From: an uncultured Lactobacillus sp.
GTDB lineage: Bacteria; Bacillota; Bacilli; Lactobacillales; Lactobacillaceae
Direction of reading: 5' to 3'
DNA: 64,000 bases
Assembly (NCBI RefSeq): GCF_947367085.1
Contig: NZ_CANBCP010000001.1
Location: 1-64,000, forward strand
The translations under genes were made by a program, and so were the position numbers. Shown one piece after another: positions 26,260 to 40,291 of the stretch. A model generated the notes under the pieces. The model did not search any database and was not told the DNA's origin. It was given only the letters and a program-made list of their open reading frames with translations. The number at the start of each line of letters is the position of its first letter. Positions within the stretch are counted from its first letter, which is position 1.

Positions 26260-28176
26260 TTATTTATTTTTTCCATAGCCCGGTAATTTAGCAATCTTAC
26301 CCTGTTGGATGTAAGCTGTTAAGATCGCCAGATCTGCTGGATTAACCCCAGAGATTCTTTCAGCTTGGGCAATTGATTCAGGACGAATCTTTTCAAATTT
26401 TTGACGTGCCTCGGTTGCTAGACTAGAAATTGCATTATAGTCAATCCCCTCTGGAATCTTTTTAGATTCTAAGCGGTGCAAACGATCCACCATAACCTTT
26501 TCTTTTTTGATATAGCCTTCATATTTAAGTGCAATTTCGACTTGTTCTTTAACATAGCGATCACTAGCTAATGGATGACCGACCAATTTTTCAATAGCAT
26601 CAAAAGTTACTCGCGGTCTCTTCAAAAAATCAGCCCCACTAACGCCTGCATTTAAACGATCCTGCTTAATTGAAGCTAGATATTCTTGGACTTCATCCGT
26701 TGGGTGAATTTTGACTTGCTTGATTGCTTGCATGGCGTCTTCAATTGCTTGCTTTTTATCTTCAAATTCTTGGTAACGCTCCTCAGAAATTAGCCCCAAC
26801 TTGTGACCTTTTTCAGTCAAACGTAAATCCGCATTATCATGCCGCAAAAGCAGACGATATTCCGCACGGCTAGTTAACAAGCGATAAGGTTCATTAGTAC
26901 CCTTAGTTACCAAATCATCAATTAAAACCCCAATATAAGCTTCATCTCGCTGTAAAGTAAAGCCAGGCTTATTTTGAGCACGCAATGCCGCATTAATTCC
27001 GGCAATTAATCCTTGGCCACCAGCTTCCTCATAACCCGATGTTCCGTTCATCTGGCCTGCTGTAAATAAGTTTTTAATGTTCTTCGTTTCCAAGGTATGC
27101 TTAAGCTGCCATGGTTCAATGACATCATATTCAATCGCATAACCTGGACGCATTAATTCAGCTTTTTCAAGACCAGCTACCGAGTGCACCATTTTTAGTT
27201 GCACTTCTTCAGGCATCGAAGTTGAAAAATCGCCCACATAAACTTCCTTAGTATGGCGTCCTTCAGGCTCTAAGAAAATTTGGTGACGGTCTTTATCCGC
27301 AAATCTGACAACCTTATCTTCAATTGAAGGACAATAACGTGGCCCTACCCCTTTAATTATTCCCGAAAACATTGGAGCACGATCAAGATTTTCACGAATA
27401 ATTTCGTGAGTCTTGGGATTAGTGTAGGTCATATAACATGACATCTGATCTTCGGGCTTAATATAGCTGGCATCACTTGTCGTATAAGAAAAGTGGCGAG
27501 GCTCGCTATCTCCAGGTTCTTCTTCAGTTTTTGAATAATCAACAGTGTTACCATCAACGCGAGGAGGAGTTCCTGTCTTAAAGCGACGTAATTTAAAACC
27601 AAGCTTTTCTAAGTTTTCAGGCAACTTAATAGAAGGCAGGGAATTATTTGGACCAGAAGAATAAGTCAATTCTCCAATAATTATCTTGCCGCGAGCTGCA
27701 GTTCCTGTAGTTAAAACAACACTTTTAGCTAAATAACGCGCACCAGTATTGGTGATGAGCCCTTTACATACGCCATCTTCAACAATTAATTCGTCAGCTA
27801 CCCCTTGGCGCAAAGTCAAATTAGGAGTATTTTCAATCGTATCTTTCATGTGTTCATGGTATTGCCACTTATCTGCTTGTGCACGTAAAGCGCGGACAGC
27901 TGGTCCTTTTCCCGTATTAAGCATCCGCATTTGCACATAAGTTGCATCAATATTTTTACCCATTTGACCACCAAGTGCGTCGATTTCCCGCACAACTATT
28001 CCTTTGGCAGGACCTCCGACTGATGGATTACATGGCATAAATGCGACCATATCCAAGTTAATTGTTAAAAGTAGCGTTTTTTCTCCCATATGAGCAGCAG
28101 CTAAAGCGGCTTCACAGCCAGCATGACCTGCTCCAACAACAATTACATCATATTCACTAGATTCATACGTTTTCAT
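26260..28176 (-). CDS. mnmG: tRNA uridine-5-carboxymethylaminomethyl modification enzyme MnmG (GidA)
   Basis: 638 residues from ATG 28176 (AGGA upstream), 7 bases after mnmE. With MnmE it adds carboxymethylaminomethyl to wobble U34 of certain tRNAs using FAD and methylene-THF. FAD-binding [18 protein letters not shown], conserved [23 protein letters not shown], and [18 protein letters not shown] are all intact. Complete C-terminal helical domain that contacts MnmE. Confidence 0.97.
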   Translation of the reverse strand: MKTYESSEYDVIVVGAGHAGCEAALAAAHMGEKTLLLTINLDMVAFMPCNPSVGGPAKGIVVREIDALGGQMGKNIDATYVQMRMLNTGKGPAVRALRAQADKWQYHEHMKDTIENTPNLTLRQGVADELIVEDGVCKGLITNTGARYLAKSVVLTTGTAARGKIIIGELTYSSGPNNSLPSIKLPENLEKLGFKLRRFKTGTPPRVDGNTVDYSKTEEEPGDSEPRHFSYTTSDASYIKPEDQMSCYMTYTNPKTHEIIRENLDRAPMFSGIIKGVGPRYCPSIEDKVVRFADKDRHQIFLEPEGRHTKEVYVGDFSTSMPEEVQLKMVHSVAGLEKAELMRPGYAIEYDVIEPWQLKHTLETKNIKNLFTAGQMNGTSGYEEAGGQGLIAGINAALRAQNKPGFTLQRDEAYIGVLIDDLVTKGTNEPYRLLTSRAEYRLLLRHDNADLRLTEKGHKLGLISEERYQEFEDKKQAIEDAMQAIKQVKIHPTDEVQEYLASIKQDRLNAGVSGADFLKRPRVTFDAIEKLVGHPLASDRYVKEQVEIALKYEGYIKKEKVMVDRLHRLESKKIPEGIDYNAISSLATEARQKFEKIRPESIAQAERISGVNPADLAILTAYIQQGKIAKLPGYGKNK

Positions 28177-28183
28177 ACTTATC

Positions 28184-29569
28184 CTACTTTCCAAGACAGA
28201 ATTGGCTAAATAATTGTGTAATTAATTCATCCGGGGCGCTTTCACCTGTAATTTCGCCCAAATCATTCCAAGCATTTGTTAGATCAATTTGAACCAAATC
28301 AAGAGGCATATCGTTATCAACGCCTTCAATAACTTCCGTTAGTGATTGCTTAGCTTTAATTAACAAACTAGCTTGACGCTGATTAGTAACTAAAACTTGA
28401 TCAGCTGAATTTTCAATTCCTTTAAAAAATAGCTGCTCGATTGCTTTTTCTAATTGATCCATATTTTCTTTTTGCAAAATAGAAGTAACAACTATCGGAC
28501 TATCTGTCATTTCTTTAATTTGCTTTGGACTGATCTTTTGGCCCAAATCGCTTTTATTCAAAACAATAATGCGCTTTTTGTCTTTGGTAAAGTCTAGCAA
28601 ATTACGGTCTTCATCAGAAAGTTCGCGACTTGAATCAAGCAATAATAGGACCAAATCAGCTTGCTTAACCGCCTTTTTTGAACGCTCTACCCCAATCTTT
28701 TCAACTTTATCATCAGTTGCGTGAATACCAGCAGTATCAATCAATTTTAACGCTGCTCCTTTAACTGACACATATTCTTCTAACGTATCACGAGTCGTGC
28801 CAGCCACATCAGTCACAATTGCTTTATCATCTTGAGTTAGGTAATTAAGCAATGAAGACTTTCCCACATTAGGTTTACCGACGATTGCTGTTGCTAAGCC
28901 TGAGCGAATAATTTTTCCTTCTTGAGCAGTAGCCAATAAGTCATCGATTTTTTTAGAAACAGAAATAGCTTTTTGTTTCATCTGTTGGCCAGTCATATCG
29001 TCCATATCATATTCAGGATAGTCAATATTAACCTCTTCTTGCGCCATCGTATCCAGTAGCTGCCCACGTAAAGATTTAATCTTAGTCATTAAACCTCCTT
29101 CCAGTTGGTTCATGGCAACTTGTCGAGCGCGATCTGTTTTTGCGCGCACCATATCCATAACAGATTCAGCTTGCGTTAAATCGATTCGTCCATTCATAAA
29201 TGCACGTTTAGTAAATTCACCTGCATCAGCCATTCTCGCACCATTTGCCAAAAGAAGTTGCAAGATGTCATTGGTAACTACGATTCCGCCATGACAGGAA
29301 ATTTCTACTACATCTTCACGGGTAAATGTTTTAGGTGCAAGCATCACTGTAGCCATACATTCATCAATTACTTTGTTTGTTTTCGGATCAACGACATGGC
29401 CGTAATGAATTGTATGACTCGGTACTTTAGTTAAGTTAGCACCTTTAAAAACCTTATTAGCAATTTTGACAGCATCTTCACCAGAAAGGCGGACAATTGA
29501 AATTCCTCCCTCACCTAGCGGGGTCGAAATTGCTGCAATTGTATCAAATTGTGTTAAAACTTGTGCCAT
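28184..29569 (-). CDS. mnmE: tRNA modification GTPase MnmE (TrmE)
   Basis: 461 residues. N-terminal formyl-THF-binding domain ([21 protein letters not shown]), helical domain, and inserted G domain with [18 protein letters not shown] and NKSD. Ends with the conserved C-x-G-K (QFCLGK). Partner of MnmG in wobble U34 modification. ATG 29569 with GGAG upstream. First gene of the mnmE-mnmG operon. Confidence 0.97.
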   Translation of the reverse strand: MAQVLTQFDTIAAISTPLGEGGISIVRLSGEDAVKIANKVFKGANLTKVPSHTIHYGHVVDPKTNKVIDECMATVMLAPKTFTREDVVEISCHGGIVVTNDILQLLLANGARMADAGEFTKRAFMNGRIDLTQAESVMDMVRAKTDRARQVAMNQLEGGLMTKIKSLRGQLLDTMAQEEVNIDYPEYDMDDMTGQQMKQKAISVSKKIDDLLATAQEGKIIRSGLATAIVGKPNVGKSSLLNYLTQDDKAIVTDVAGTTRDTLEEYVSVKGAALKLIDTAGIHATDDKVEKIGVERSKKAVKQADLVLLLLDSSRELSDEDRNLLDFTKDKKRIIVLNKSDLGQKISPKQIKEMTDSPIVVTSILQKENMDQLEKAIEQLFFKGIENSADQVLVTNQRQASLLIKAKQSLTEVIEGVDNDMPLDLVQIDLTNAWNDLGEITGESAPDELITQLFSQFCLGK

Positions 29570-29595
29570 TTTTTCTCCCTATCTAAAAATTTCAA

Positions 29596-29645
29596 TAAAA
29601 AAAGTGCCCACTCCACCATTGAAACATGATGGACAAAGCACTTTG
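29596..29645 (-). terminator. Terminator of rpmH-rnpA-yidC
   Basis: On the minus strand AAAGTGC...GCACTTTTTTT with a secondary GTCCAtcat..tGGTGGA stem inside. Confidence 0.8.
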
Positions 29646-29676
29646 ACTACTTTATCTATATGATTTAGATAATTAT

Positions 29677-30549
29677 TTACTTTTTCTTACGGCCTAACTT
29701 CTTGTAGGTCTTACGTAAACGACGTTCACGCTCACGTTCAGCTTCTTTTTGTTGCTCCATTTCACGTTGATACTTGAATGGATTTTGCAAAATGAAGGTC
29801 TGAACTACTTGGAAAAGGTTGGAAATAACCCAGTAAACTGAAATTGCGGATTGGATTCCAATTGCGGATACCCCAATAATCACAGGCATCACATAGGTCA
29901 TCGACTTCGTCATACCATTTTGGGATGATTGTGGTTGCGACATTTGACTAATATATGAAGCCATAAATGTAAATACCGCAGCTAAAATTGGCATGATGTA
30001 ATAAGGATCGGGACGACCCAAGTCCATCCATAAGAATTTACCATTCATCAATTCCGGAGTCCGGTAAATTGCTTGATACAGTCCCCACATAATAGGTAAC
30101 TGAATTAATAATGGTAAACATCCCACATATGGATTTACCCCAGCTTCTTTATAAAGCTTGCTTGTTTCAGCTTGCAATTTTTGGCGAGTCTCTACATCTT
30201 TACCAGAATATTTCTTACGTAAAGCATCCATCTGAGGCTGAAGCTTTTGCTGCTTGGCCATGCTCTTAATAGACATTGCTTGCAGTGGGAATAAGATAAT
30301 TCTAATAATGACAGTAAAGATAACAATTGCCCAACCATAGGAATTATGAACCCAACTTGCAATCCATAAAATGAATTGTGACAAGTAATAAAGTACATAT
30401 CGATCCCACCAACTGCCGCTGGTATGAGAAATCGGCTGAATATTACCTGAAGTTGGGGCCGCACACCCACTAACAGTGAGCACAAGAGCAACAATTCCTA
30501 ATACTAGTACAAGCCTTTTTAAATTTTTCTTCGTTAAAAGGTCTTTCAC
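29677..30549 (-). CDS. yidC: Membrane protein insertase YidC (OxaA, lipoprotein type)
   Basis: 290 residues starting at GTG 30549, one base after the rnpA stop. Lipoprotein signal peptide with lipobox VSGC near residue 29. About five membrane segments, with the YidC/Oxa1 core (QFILWIASWVHNSYGWAIVIFTVIIRIILFPLQ, NPYVGCLPLLIQLPIMWGLYQAI) including the conserved Arg in the hydrophilic groove (FTVIIRIIL). Basic C-terminal tail (RERERRLRKTYKKLGRKKK) for ribosome contact. Inserts membrane proteins with or without Sec. Confidence 0.96.
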   Translation of the reverse strand: MKDLLTKKNLKRLVLVLGIVALVLTVSGCAAPTSGNIQPISHTSGSWWDRYVLYYLSQFILWIASWVHNSYGWAIVIFTVIIRIILFPLQAMSIKSMAKQQKLQPQMDALRKKYSGKDVETRQKLQAETSKLYKEAGVNPYVGCLPLLIQLPIMWGLYQAIYRTPELMNGKFLWMDLGRPDPYYIMPILAAVFTFMASYISQMSQPQSSQNGMTKSMTYVMPVIIGVSAIGIQSAISVYWVISNLFQVVQTFILQNPFKYQREMEQQKEAERERERRLRKTYKKLGRKKK

Positions 30550-30550
30550 T

Positions 30551-30913
30551 CTACTGTTCCTCGGTTTCCGTAGTAGTCAGAATATGTGAAAGCTTCATTA
30601 TATGTTCGAGATTCTTTCTAGTTCTCACCATATTAAAATCTCGAGCATATGGCCTAGCAATCACTAAAAAATCTAAATCAGGTTTGATATTTGGTTTAAA
30701 TTCAGTGAGTGTAGCTCGAATATATCTTTTTAGCCTATTTCTTGCTACAGCTGTGTGACCAACTTTCTTTCCAACAGAAATACCTACACGAAAATGCTTC
30801 TGTCCCTGTTTAGGTAAAACGTAAAGGACAAAGGCACGATTCGCCATAGATTGGCCGTGTTCAAATACAGTCTGAAAATCTTTTTCGGATTTTACTCGGT
30901 AGGATTTTTTCAA
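30551..30913 (-). CDS. rnpA: Ribonuclease P protein component
   Basis: 120 residues. RNase P protein that supports 5' maturation of tRNAs. RNR motif [14 protein letters not shown] and [12 protein letters not shown] are visible. Lies between rpmH and yidC as in most Firmicutes. Confidence 0.97.
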   Translation of the reverse strand: MKKSYRVKSEKDFQTVFEHGQSMANRAFVLYVLPKQGQKHFRVGISVGKKVGHTAVARNRLKRYIRATLTEFKPNIKPDLDFLVIARPYARDFNMVRTRKNLEHIMKLSHILTTTETEEQ

Positions 30914-30960
30914 AACTTTTCATCCTAACTTAGATTAAAAAAACCACTGAGTTCAGTGGC

Positions 30961-31101
30961 TTAAGCAGATAAGACTTTTCTACCCTTTTTACGGCGTCTT
31001 GCTAAAACCTTGCGGCCGTTTGCAGTAGCCATACGCTTCATAAAACCATGAACGCGTGAACGGTGACGCTTCTTAGGTTGGTAAGTTCTCTTAGTGGACA
31101 T
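30961..31101 (-). CDS. rpmH: 50S ribosomal protein L34
   Basis: 46 residues, too short for the ORF track. Reads [20 protein letters not shown]... [12 protein letters not shown], the full L34 sequence. ATG 31101 with GGAGG upstream on the minus strand. First gene left of oriC, followed by rnpA. Confidence 0.98.
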   Translation of the reverse strand: MSTKRTYQPKKRHRSRVHGFMKRMATANGRKVLARRRKKGRKVLSA

Positions 31102-31139
31102 TAATATGCACCTCCGTTTTTAGTACTTTAAGCACAATT

Positions 31140-31560
31140 TCTAAATTAGGATAGCATATTTATCGCAAAAAACCAAGGTTTTCAGAGAAAAAATCCTTAA
31201 TCAAGACTTGATTTTTTAAAACTTTTGGTGTGGAAAAATTTTAATCCATTTTTTATAAAAAAATTATACACAGGGTAATACGCAGAGTTTTGCACAATTA
31301 ACATGGTGTGAAAAACATAATTCACAGGTTGTGGAAATCTTTTTGAAAATCCCACTTCAAGCTTTGTAAAACAAGAGAAAGTTATGCACAGATATCTTGT
31401 GGATAATGATAAAAATTATAATATTTTTTGTTCTTCTGTGGAAATTGCAAATATTTTATCCACATCCCTGTGGACTTGTTATTTACTGTTATTCACCTGT
31501 GGAAAACCATTCAAAAAAATGCTAGAATTTATTTTGTTTTAAAACGTATACCATCCAATT
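31140..31560. other. oriC: Origin of replication, upstream part (oriC)
   Basis: AT-rich 420-base stretch between rpmH and dnaA with DnaA boxes TTATACACA (31264), TTATGCACA (31382), TGTGGATAA (31398, reverse) and TTATCCACA (31456), plus near matches such as TTATTCACC (31489) and several TGTGGAAA sequences. The gene-strand switch between rpmH and dnaA agrees with this being the origin. Confidence 0.9.
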
Positions 31561-31573
31561 GGAGGAACTATTT

Positions 31574-32935
31574 TTGTTCGATTTAGACAAATTTTGGCAA
31601 TTTTTTAACTCTGAAATGAAAAAACGTTACAGTGAAGTTGCCTATAACGCTTGGTTTAAAAATACTAAACCCTTATCTTTTGATAAAAATACTAAACAAA
31701 TGGTAATTGCAGTTGAATCTCCGGTTTCTAAGGGCTATTGGGAAAAAAATCTCGCTTCTCAACTAGTTCAAGAAGCATATGCTTATGCCGACATGGAGAT
31801 CTCACCGGTTTTCACTATTGCAGGAGAAGAAGGCCCCGAACACTTTGTAACTCCCCAGCCACGTGAACAGACTCAACCAGTTCATGAAGAAACCCCTGAT
31901 GAATTTACGAAAGATTTACAATTAAACAGTAAATATACTTTTGATACTTTCGTCCAAGGTGAAGGAAACAAGCTCGCTGCTGGTGCTGCTTTAGCTGTTG
32001 CAGATAATCCAGGTAGTTTTTACAACCCATTGTTTATTTTTGGTGGTGTTGGATTAGGTAAAACACACCTGATGCAAGCAATCGGCCATCAAATGCTTTC
32101 TGAAAAGCCAAATGCTAAAGTAGTTTACATTCAAAGTGAAACTTTCGTTAACGATTTTATTAATTCCATCAAAAATAAGACCCAAGATGAATTTAGAGAA
32201 AAATATCGGACTTGTGATCTTTTATTAGTAGATGATATTCAGTTTTTTGCTAAAAAAGAGGGGATCCAGGAAGAATTTTTCCACACTTTTGAAACCCTTT
32301 ATAACGATCAAAAGCAAATCGTTATGACTAGTGATCGTTTGCCAAATGAAATCCCTGCTTTATCGGAAAGATTGGTGTCTCGTTTTACCTGGGGCTTACA
32401 AGTTGAAATTACGCCTCCAGATCTTGAAACAAGAATCGCAATTTTACGTAAAAAAGCAGAAGCTGATGGACTTTCAATTGATGACAATACTTTAGACTAT
32501 ATTGCATCCCAAGTTGACACTAATATACGAGAATTAGAGGGTGCTTTAGTTAAGGTTCAGGCTCATGCAACAATTGAAAAAGAAGACATTAACGTTGATC
32601 TTGCAAAAGAAGCCCTTACTGACTTAAAACTGGTTCAAAAAAATCGAGGCCTACAAATATCTAAAATTCAAGAGGTGGTTGCTAACTACTTCCAAACCTC
32701 GACAGCTGAACTAAAGGGCAAAAAGCGCGTTAAACAAATTGTCGTTCCACGTCAAATTGCTATGTATTTATCGCGTGAGTTAACAGATTCAAGTCTACCT
32801 AAAATAGGTCAAGAATTTGGCGGTAAAGATCATACAACAGTCATGCATGCAGTTGAAAAAATCGATCGTTCCCTAAAAACTGACTCAGATATCAAAGCAG
32901 CTGTGTATGATTTAAAGGCAATGTTAGATCATTAG
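31574..32935 (+). CDS. dnaA: Chromosomal replication initiator DnaA
   Basis: 453 residues from TTG 31574, with GGAGG 8 bases upstream; the track's TTG 31559 overlaps the RBS. Domain I at the N-terminus (FWQFFNSEMKKRYSEVAYNAWF), short linker, AAA+ domain with FGGVGLGKTHLMQAIGH and LLVDDIQFF, and domain IV with GGKDHTTVMHAVEKI that reads DnaA boxes. Probably autoregulated through the upstream boxes. Confidence 0.97.
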   Translation: MFDLDKFWQFFNSEMKKRYSEVAYNAWFKNTKPLSFDKNTKQMVIAVESPVSKGYWEKNLASQLVQEAYAYADMEISPVFTIAGEEGPEHFVTPQPREQTQPVHEETPDEFTKDLQLNSKYTFDTFVQGEGNKLAAGAALAVADNPGSFYNPLFIFGGVGLGKTHLMQAIGHQMLSEKPNAKVVYIQSETFVNDFINSIKNKTQDEFREKYRTCDLLLVDDIQFFAKKEGIQEEFFHTFETLYNDQKQIVMTSDRLPNEIPALSERLVSRFTWGLQVEITPPDLETRIAILRKKAEADGLSIDDNTLDYIASQVDTNIRELEGALVKVQAHATIEKEDINVDLAKEALTDLKLVQKNRGLQISKIQEVVANYFQTSTAELKGKKRVKQIVVPRQIAMYLSRELTDSSLPKIGQEFGGKDHTTVMHAVEKIDRSLKTDSDIKAAVYDLKAMLDH

Positions 32936-33119
32936 GAAAGTTAATAACATGTGGATAACTTTTGAATTTATTCACATGTTTTGTACAAGTACTTTTCTTT
33001 CATATCAGTGGATTATTTGACTTTTCAACATAATCCACCGTACCTACTACTACTTCTAAGTATTTAAATATATAATTAAATAAAAAAAGAGTACTTAAAA
33101 AATTAAACGGAGGTAAACA
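32936..33119. other. oriC, dnaA-dnaN part
   Basis: DnaA boxes TGTGGATAA (32950, reverse) and TTATTCACA (32968) with an AT-rich stretch (33040-33100), giving the bipartite origin layout common in Firmicutes. Confidence 0.75.
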
Positions 33120-34250
33120 ATGCAGTTTACAATAAATAGAAATTTGTTCCTCGATAATTTGAATAATGTTATGCGTGCGATTTCTTCACGTGCTACTATT
33201 CCAATTCTTAGCGGAATCAAACTAGATCTTTCTGAAAATGAATTAATTTTAACTGGTAGTGATACTGATATCTCTATTGAAATTAAAATCCCAGTTAACG
33301 ATGACTTAAGAGTTGAATCAACTGGCTCTATTGTTTTACCTGCACGTTTCTTCAGTGAAATTATTAAGAAGTTACCAGGTAAGGATTTCTCTTTTGAAGT
33401 AAAAGAAAGTTTTCAAACAAAGATTACATCTGAAAATACAGAATTTATGATTAATGGGTTAGATGCCAATAACTACCCACGTTTACCAGAAATTCCAACT
33501 GATGTAGCATTTAAACTTTCGGGTAAGACTTTTAGAGAGGTAATTAATGAAACTGTATTTGCAGTTGCTAACCAAGAAAGTCGTCCAACTTTAAATGGGG
33601 TTAACTTTAATTTCAGTAAGAATGCGATTAAGGCAGTTGCTACTGACAGTCACCGCTTATCTCAAAGAACAATTACTGTAGAAAACGGACCTGAAGTTAA
33701 ATCTAATCTTGTAATTCCTGGTAATAGCTTAGTTGAATTTTCAAGAATTATTGGGGAAAAGGATCCTGAAATTACTGTTAATCCAGGTGATAATCAAGTA
33801 CTTTTTAACATTGGCAATATTGCTTTTTATTCACGTTTATTAGAAGGGTCATATCCTGATACTGATCGTTTAATTCCAACAAGTTCTACAACTGAAGTTG
33901 AATTTGATTTGTCAACTTTGTCACGTTCACTTGATCGTGCTAGTTTACTTACTCACGAAAGTAGAAATAACGTCGTTAAGTTAAACTTAGATACTGATAA
34001 ACAAAGTGTAATTTTAAGAGGACAATCTGCAGAAATCGGAAACGTGGAAGAAGAAATTCCATTTAAGAATCTAGCTGGTGAAAGCTTGGAAATTGCTTTT
34101 AACCCAGATTATTTGAGAGATGCATTGAGAGCCTCAATTACAGATTCAATTGTTATGAAGTTTACTCAACCCCTTCGTCCATTTACTGTTACTCCAGCTA
34201 AAGATGATGTGGACTTTACGCAATTGATTACCCCAGTTCGAACATTTTAA
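33120..34250 (+). CDS. dnaN: DNA polymerase III beta subunit (sliding clamp)
   Basis: 376 residues, the normal clamp length, with three repeated domains (FTINRNLFLDNLNNVMRAISSR...; FSEIIKKLPG; SVVTPAKD-type C-terminus QLITPVRTF). Tethers polymerase to DNA. ATG follows GGAGGTAAACA. A terminator separates it from yaaA. Confidence 0.97.
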   Translation: MQFTINRNLFLDNLNNVMRAISSRATIPILSGIKLDLSENELILTGSDTDISIEIKIPVNDDLRVESTGSIVLPARFFSEIIKKLPGKDFSFEVKESFQTKITSENTEFMINGLDANNYPRLPEIPTDVAFKLSGKTFREVINETVFAVANQESRPTLNGVNFNFSKNAIKAVATDSHRLSQRTITVENGPEVKSNLVIPGNSLVEFSRIIGEKDPEITVNPGDNQVLFNIGNIAFYSRLLEGSYPDTDRLIPTSSTTEVEFDLSTLSRSLDRASLLTHESRNNVVKLNLDTDKQSVILRGQSAEIGNVEEEIPFKNLAGESLEIAFNPDYLRDALRASITDSIVMKFTQPLRPFTVTPAKDDVDFTQLITPVRTF

Positions 34251-34281
34251 AAAAACTTCGAGTACTTTTTATTAGTGCATT

Positions 34282-34321
34282 AAGCTGAAAAGGCAAATTT
34301 TGCCATTTTCAGCTTTTTTTT
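34282..34321 (+). terminator. Terminator after dnaN
   Basis: AAGCTGAAAA-GGCAAA/TTTGCC-ATTTTCAGCTT followed by TTTTTTT. Confidence 0.88.
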
Positions 34322-34389
34322 GCCATTTGAGTATAGGTATATTAGTTCAACATAAATTAAGTCAAAAGCCCTGATAAGGCGAATGTGAA

Positions 34390-34418
34390 TTGTTTTTAAC
34401 CGTAAAAAACGGTATAAT
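34390..34418 (+). promoter_or_regulatory. Promoter of yaaA-recF-gyrB-gyrA
   Basis: TTGTTT, 17-base spacer, TATAAT, 26 bases before the yaaA start. The spacer holds an ACCGT...ACGGT inverted repeat. Confidence 0.7.
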
Positions 34419-34443
34419 AACAAGGTATAACTAGGTAAATGGG

Positions 34444-34665
34444 GTGAGTAGTATTAAAAATTTCACAATTAAGGGTGAATTTATTACTTTGGCTCAATTT
34501 TTGAAAGAAGAAAGTATTATTTCTTCTGGCGGACAAGCCAAGTGGTATTTAAAAGACAACCCAGTTAAATTGAATGGAGTCTTGGAAGATCGTCGAGGCA
34601 AAAAGCTTCATCCAGGCGATGTGGTTGAAGTTGAAGGTACGAGTTATCAATTTAGTGCGCAATAA
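34444..34665 (+). CDS. yaaA: S4-domain protein YaaA
   Basis: 73 residues starting at GTG. S4-like RNA-binding fold ([38 protein letters not shown]). Found between dnaN and recF in most Firmicutes; suggested role in ribosome or replication context, not proved. Two bases separate it from recF. Confidence 0.9.
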   Translation: MSSIKNFTIKGEFITLAQFLKEESIISSGGQAKWYLKDNPVKLNGVLEDRRGKKLHPGDVVEVEGTSYQFSAQ

Positions 34666-34667
34666 TC

Positions 34668-35792
34668 ATGTATCTTGAAAATTTGACTTTGAAAGATTTT
34701 CGCAATTTTTCTAGTCTGCAGACTGATTTTGATCCGCAAATCAATATATTCTTGGGTCAAAACGCTCAAGGGAAAACAAACTTGCTAGAAGCAATTTATT
34801 TTTTGGCACTGACACGATCTCATCGAACTAACAGTGATAAAGAATTAATTCGTTTTGGTAGTAAATTTGCGGGTCTGCAAGGAAAAGTACATAAAAGCCA
34901 AGTAGAAGTAGAGCTTAAAGTACGCTTATCTACCAAAGGAAAAAAAGCCTGGGTTAATCGCTTGGAGCAAAAAAAGTTGTCAAAATATGTGGGGCAAATG
35001 AATGCAATTTTGTTTTCTCCGGAAGATCTGGCTCTAGTTAAAGGGGCTCCGGCTTTAAGGCGAAGGTTTATGGATCTCGAATTCGGGCAGATTAATGCGG
35101 AATATTTGTATTTTTCAAGCCAGTATCGCCAAGTCCTTCAGCAAAAAAATAATTATCTTAAGCAGCTTTCATTAGGCAAGGCGAAGGATAAGCTGTTCTT
35201 AGATGTGTTGTCAGACCAATTGGCTGGCATTGCGGCAGAAATTATTTATCGCAGACTCAATTTTGTGAAACTATTAAATGGTTATGCTCATAAGGCTCAT
35301 AGCCAAATCAGTGCTAATCGTGAAGAACTCGAGATTGTATATCAACCTTCAATCAATGAAATTGAAGCTAATGATCAAGTAAATGACATATATACCAAGC
35401 TTTTAGAGAGTTTTCATAAAAATAAAGCCAACGAGATTCGCAAGGGCACTACTTTGACTGGGCCACATCGTGATGACCTAGTTTTTATGATTAATGGGAA
35501 AAATGCCCATGATTATGCATCTCAAGGTCAGCAACGCACGATTGCTTTAAGCATGAAATTAGCCGAAATCCAGTTAGTTCATCACCTTACAAATGAGTAT
35601 CCCATTTTACTTTTAGATGATGTGATGAGCGAATTAGATCATGATCGCCAGAGCAGTCTGCTCAACTACATTCATGGAAAAACTCAAACTTTTATTACTA
35701 CTACAGATTTAGAGGGAATTTCTTGGGAAATCGTGAAAGCCCCAAAAATTTACTACATCAAGTCAGGAATTATTACTAAAGAGGAGAATTAA
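34668..35792 (+). CDS. recF: DNA replication and repair protein RecF
   Basis: 374 residues. SMC-like ATPase that loads RecA at gaps: Walker [14 protein letters not shown], signature [17 protein letters not shown], Walker [14 protein letters not shown]. Stop TAA is directly followed by gyrB ATG, so translation is probably coupled. Confidence 0.97.
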   Translation: MYLENLTLKDFRNFSSLQTDFDPQINIFLGQNAQGKTNLLEAIYFLALTRSHRTNSDKELIRFGSKFAGLQGKVHKSQVEVELKVRLSTKGKKAWVNRLEQKKLSKYVGQMNAILFSPEDLALVKGAPALRRRFMDLEFGQINAEYLYFSSQYRQVLQQKNNYLKQLSLGKAKDKLFLDVLSDQLAGIAAEIIYRRLNFVKLLNGYAHKAHSQISANREELEIVYQPSINEIEANDQVNDIYTKLLESFHKNKANEIRKGTTLTGPHRDDLVFMINGKNAHDYASQGQQRTIALSMKLAEIQLVHHLTNEYPILLLDDVMSELDHDRQSSLLNYIHGKTQTFITTTDLEGISWEIVKAPKIYYIKSGIITKEEN

Positions 35793-37760
<1,968 letters not shown>

Positions 37761-37769
37761 GAGAATTAA

Positions 37770-40277
37770 ATGGATAACGATAATCAAATGCAAGATCGCA
37801 GAATACGTAACGTTGATCTGACTCATACGATGCGTAGTTCATTTTTGGACTATGCTATGTCAGTTATCGTAGCGCGTGCTTTGCCAGATGTTAGAGATGG
37901 TTTAAAGCCAGTACAGCGCCGTATTTTGTACGGAATGAATGAATTAGGTGTTACTCCTGATAAGCCATATAAAAAATCAGCCAGAATTGTTGGGGAAGTT
38001 ATGGGTAAGTTCCACCCACATGGAGATTCATCAATTTATTTGGCAATGGCTCACATGGCTCAAGATTTCTCATATCGCTACATGTTAGTTGACGGACACG
38101 GAAACTTCGGTTCTGTTGACGGCGATGAACCAGCCGCAATGCGTTATACTGAGGCGCGTATGAGTAAAATTGCAGTTGAAATGCTTCGCGATATCAATAA
38201 AGAAACTATTGATTGGCAGCGTAACTACGATGACACTGAAAATGAACCTGTTGTTTTACCAGCCCGAATTCCTAACTTATTAGTCAACGGAGCTAGCGGT
38301 ATCGCTGTTGGTATGACAACTAATATTCCGCCTCATAACTTGGCAGAAGTCATTAGTGGAATTCATATGTTGATGGACAATCCAGATGTGACCGTTAAGG
38401 ACTTGATGAAAGTTATTCCTGGTCCTGACTTTCCAACTGGTGGTATTGTCATGGGACGCAGTGGAATTTATCGCGCTTATGAAAGTGGTAAAGGAAACAT
38501 TGTTGTGCGTGCTAAGACCAACATTGAAACTGAAAAAAACGGTCGTGAACGTATCGTAGTCAGCGAAATTCCATATTTAGTTAACAAGGCTGAATTAGTT
38601 AAAAAGATTGCAGATTTAGCCCGCGAAAAAGTAATTGATGGTATTACTGGGGTTCGTGATGAATCTGACCAGACTGGTATGAGAATTACCATTGACATTC
38701 GCCGCGATGCTAGTGCAAGTGTCGTTTTGAATAATTTATTCAAAGAAACCCAAATGCAGGCTAACTTTGGAATCAATATGGTTGCTATTGTTAATGGCGC
38801 ACCGCACTTTTTGACTTTAAAGCAAATGCTGCAATATTACTTGGACCACCAAGAAGATGTTATTACTCGCAGAACCAAGTTTGATTTAAGAAAAGCTGAA
38901 GCTCGTGCTCATATCTTGGAAGGTTTACGAATTGCCTTAGATCATATTGACGAAATCATCAAGATTATTCGTGGATCTAAGACAAGTGACATTGCTAAGG
39001 CACAATTAATTTCTCGCTTTGGCCTAGATGATCGTCAATCTCAAGCTATCTTGGATATGCGTTTAGTTCGTTTGACAGGTTTAGAGCGCGATAAGATCGA
39101 AGCTGAATATCAAGAATTGCAAGCAAAAATTGCTGATTACAGAGACATTTTGGCTAAGCCTGAACGTATTGATAAGATCATTTACGATGAATTGCTTGAT
39201 ATTCAAAAGCGTTTTGGTGATGACAGAAGAACTGAAATTGCAGCCGGTGAAGTGGTTTCTATCGAAGATGAAGACCTAATTGAAAAAGAAGATGTTCTTT
39301 TAACTTTAACTCACAACGGCTATATCAAGAGAATGCCAGCTAGTGAATTTAAAGTTCAAAACCGCGGTGGTCGTGGAATTAAAGGAATGGGAGTTCAAGA
39401 TGATGACTTTATTAACCATCTGATCTTCTCAAGCACCCACGATTTCTTGCTCTTCTTTACTAACTTAGGAAAGGTCTACTCTAAGAAAGCTTATGAGATT
39501 CCTGAATTTGGTCGAAATGCTAAGGGATTGCCGATCATTAACTTATTGCAGTTAGATAAGGGTGAAAAGATCCAAGCTGTAATTAATGTTCCTGAAGGAG
39601 CAGATGATAATTACTTATTCTTTGTCACTCGGTTAGGAACTGTTAAGAGAACCCACGTTAGTGAATTTAACAACATTAGACGTAGTGGTTTGATTGCACT
39701 TACTTTGCGTGACGGGGATGAATTGAACAATGTTTTGACTACGAATGGTAAACAAAACATTTTAATTGGTACTCACTTAGGTTATGCAGTAACTTTCAAT
39801 GAAAAAGACGTCCGTGCAATGGGCCGTACAGCTGCTGGTGTACGCGGAATCAACTTACGTGAAAATGATTACGTAGTTGGGTCTGATATCTTAGAACCTG
39901 ATTCAGAAGTTTTGGTAATTTCTGAAAAAGGATACGGTAAGCGTACTAGTGCTAGTGAATATCCGGTTAAAGGACGTGGCGGAAAAGGTATTAAGACGGC
40001 CAACATCGGTGAAAAGAACGGTCCATTAGCTGGGGTAACTGTAGTTAATGGTGATGAAGACATCATGTTAATTACTAGTGCTGGCGTTATGATCAGATTT
40101 GATGTGAATGATGTTTCTCAAACTGGTCGTGCAACTTTAGGTGTTCGCTTAATTCGTGTTGATGATGGCGCCAAAGTTGCCAGTGTGACAGCGGTACCTT
40201 CTGATGAGCAAGAAAGCCAAGAGGCTTCTCAAGAAGATGCTAGTCAAAACAATAATTCAGAGAATTCTGATGAATAA
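37770..40277 (+). CDS. gyrA: DNA gyrase subunit A
   Basis: 835 residues. Breakage-reunion domain with the quinolone-resistance region [12 protein letters not shown] and catalytic Tyr in [10 protein letters not shown], then C-terminal beta-pinwheel with the GyrA-box (RGGRGIKGM). At the two resistance hot-spots the residues are Ser (GDSS) and Ile/Tyr region unchanged in pattern; no obvious resistance change. Acidic tail ([21 protein letters not shown]). End of the operon. Confidence 0.98.
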   Translation: MDNDNQMQDRRIRNVDLTHTMRSSFLDYAMSVIVARALPDVRDGLKPVQRRILYGMNELGVTPDKPYKKSARIVGEVMGKFHPHGDSSIYLAMAHMAQDFSYRYMLVDGHGNFGSVDGDEPAAMRYTEARMSKIAVEMLRDINKETIDWQRNYDDTENEPVVLPARIPNLLVNGASGIAVGMTTNIPPHNLAEVISGIHMLMDNPDVTVKDLMKVIPGPDFPTGGIVMGRSGIYRAYESGKGNIVVRAKTNIETEKNGRERIVVSEIPYLVNKAELVKKIADLAREKVIDGITGVRDESDQTGMRITIDIRRDASASVVLNNLFKETQMQANFGINMVAIVNGAPHFLTLKQMLQYYLDHQEDVITRRTKFDLRKAEARAHILEGLRIALDHIDEIIKIIRGSKTSDIAKAQLISRFGLDDRQSQAILDMRLVRLTGLERDKIEAEYQELQAKIADYRDILAKPERIDKIIYDELLDIQKRFGDDRRTEIAAGEVVSIEDEDLIEKEDVLLTLTHNGYIKRMPASEFKVQNRGGRGIKGMGVQDDDFINHLIFSSTHDFLLFFTNLGKVYSKKAYEIPEFGRNAKGLPIINLLQLDKGEKIQAVINVPEGADDNYLFFVTRLGTVKRTHVSEFNNIRRSGLIALTLRDGDELNNVLTTNGKQNILIGTHLGYAVTFNEKDVRAMGRTAAGVRGINLRENDYVVGSDILEPDSEVLVISEKGYGKRTSASEYPVKGRGGKGIKTANIGEKNGPLAGVTVVNGDEDIMLITSAGVMIRFDVNDVSQTGRATLGVRLIRVDDGAKVASVTAVPSDEQESQEASQEDASQNNNSENSDE

Positions 40278-40291
40278 TCTAGAATAAAAAT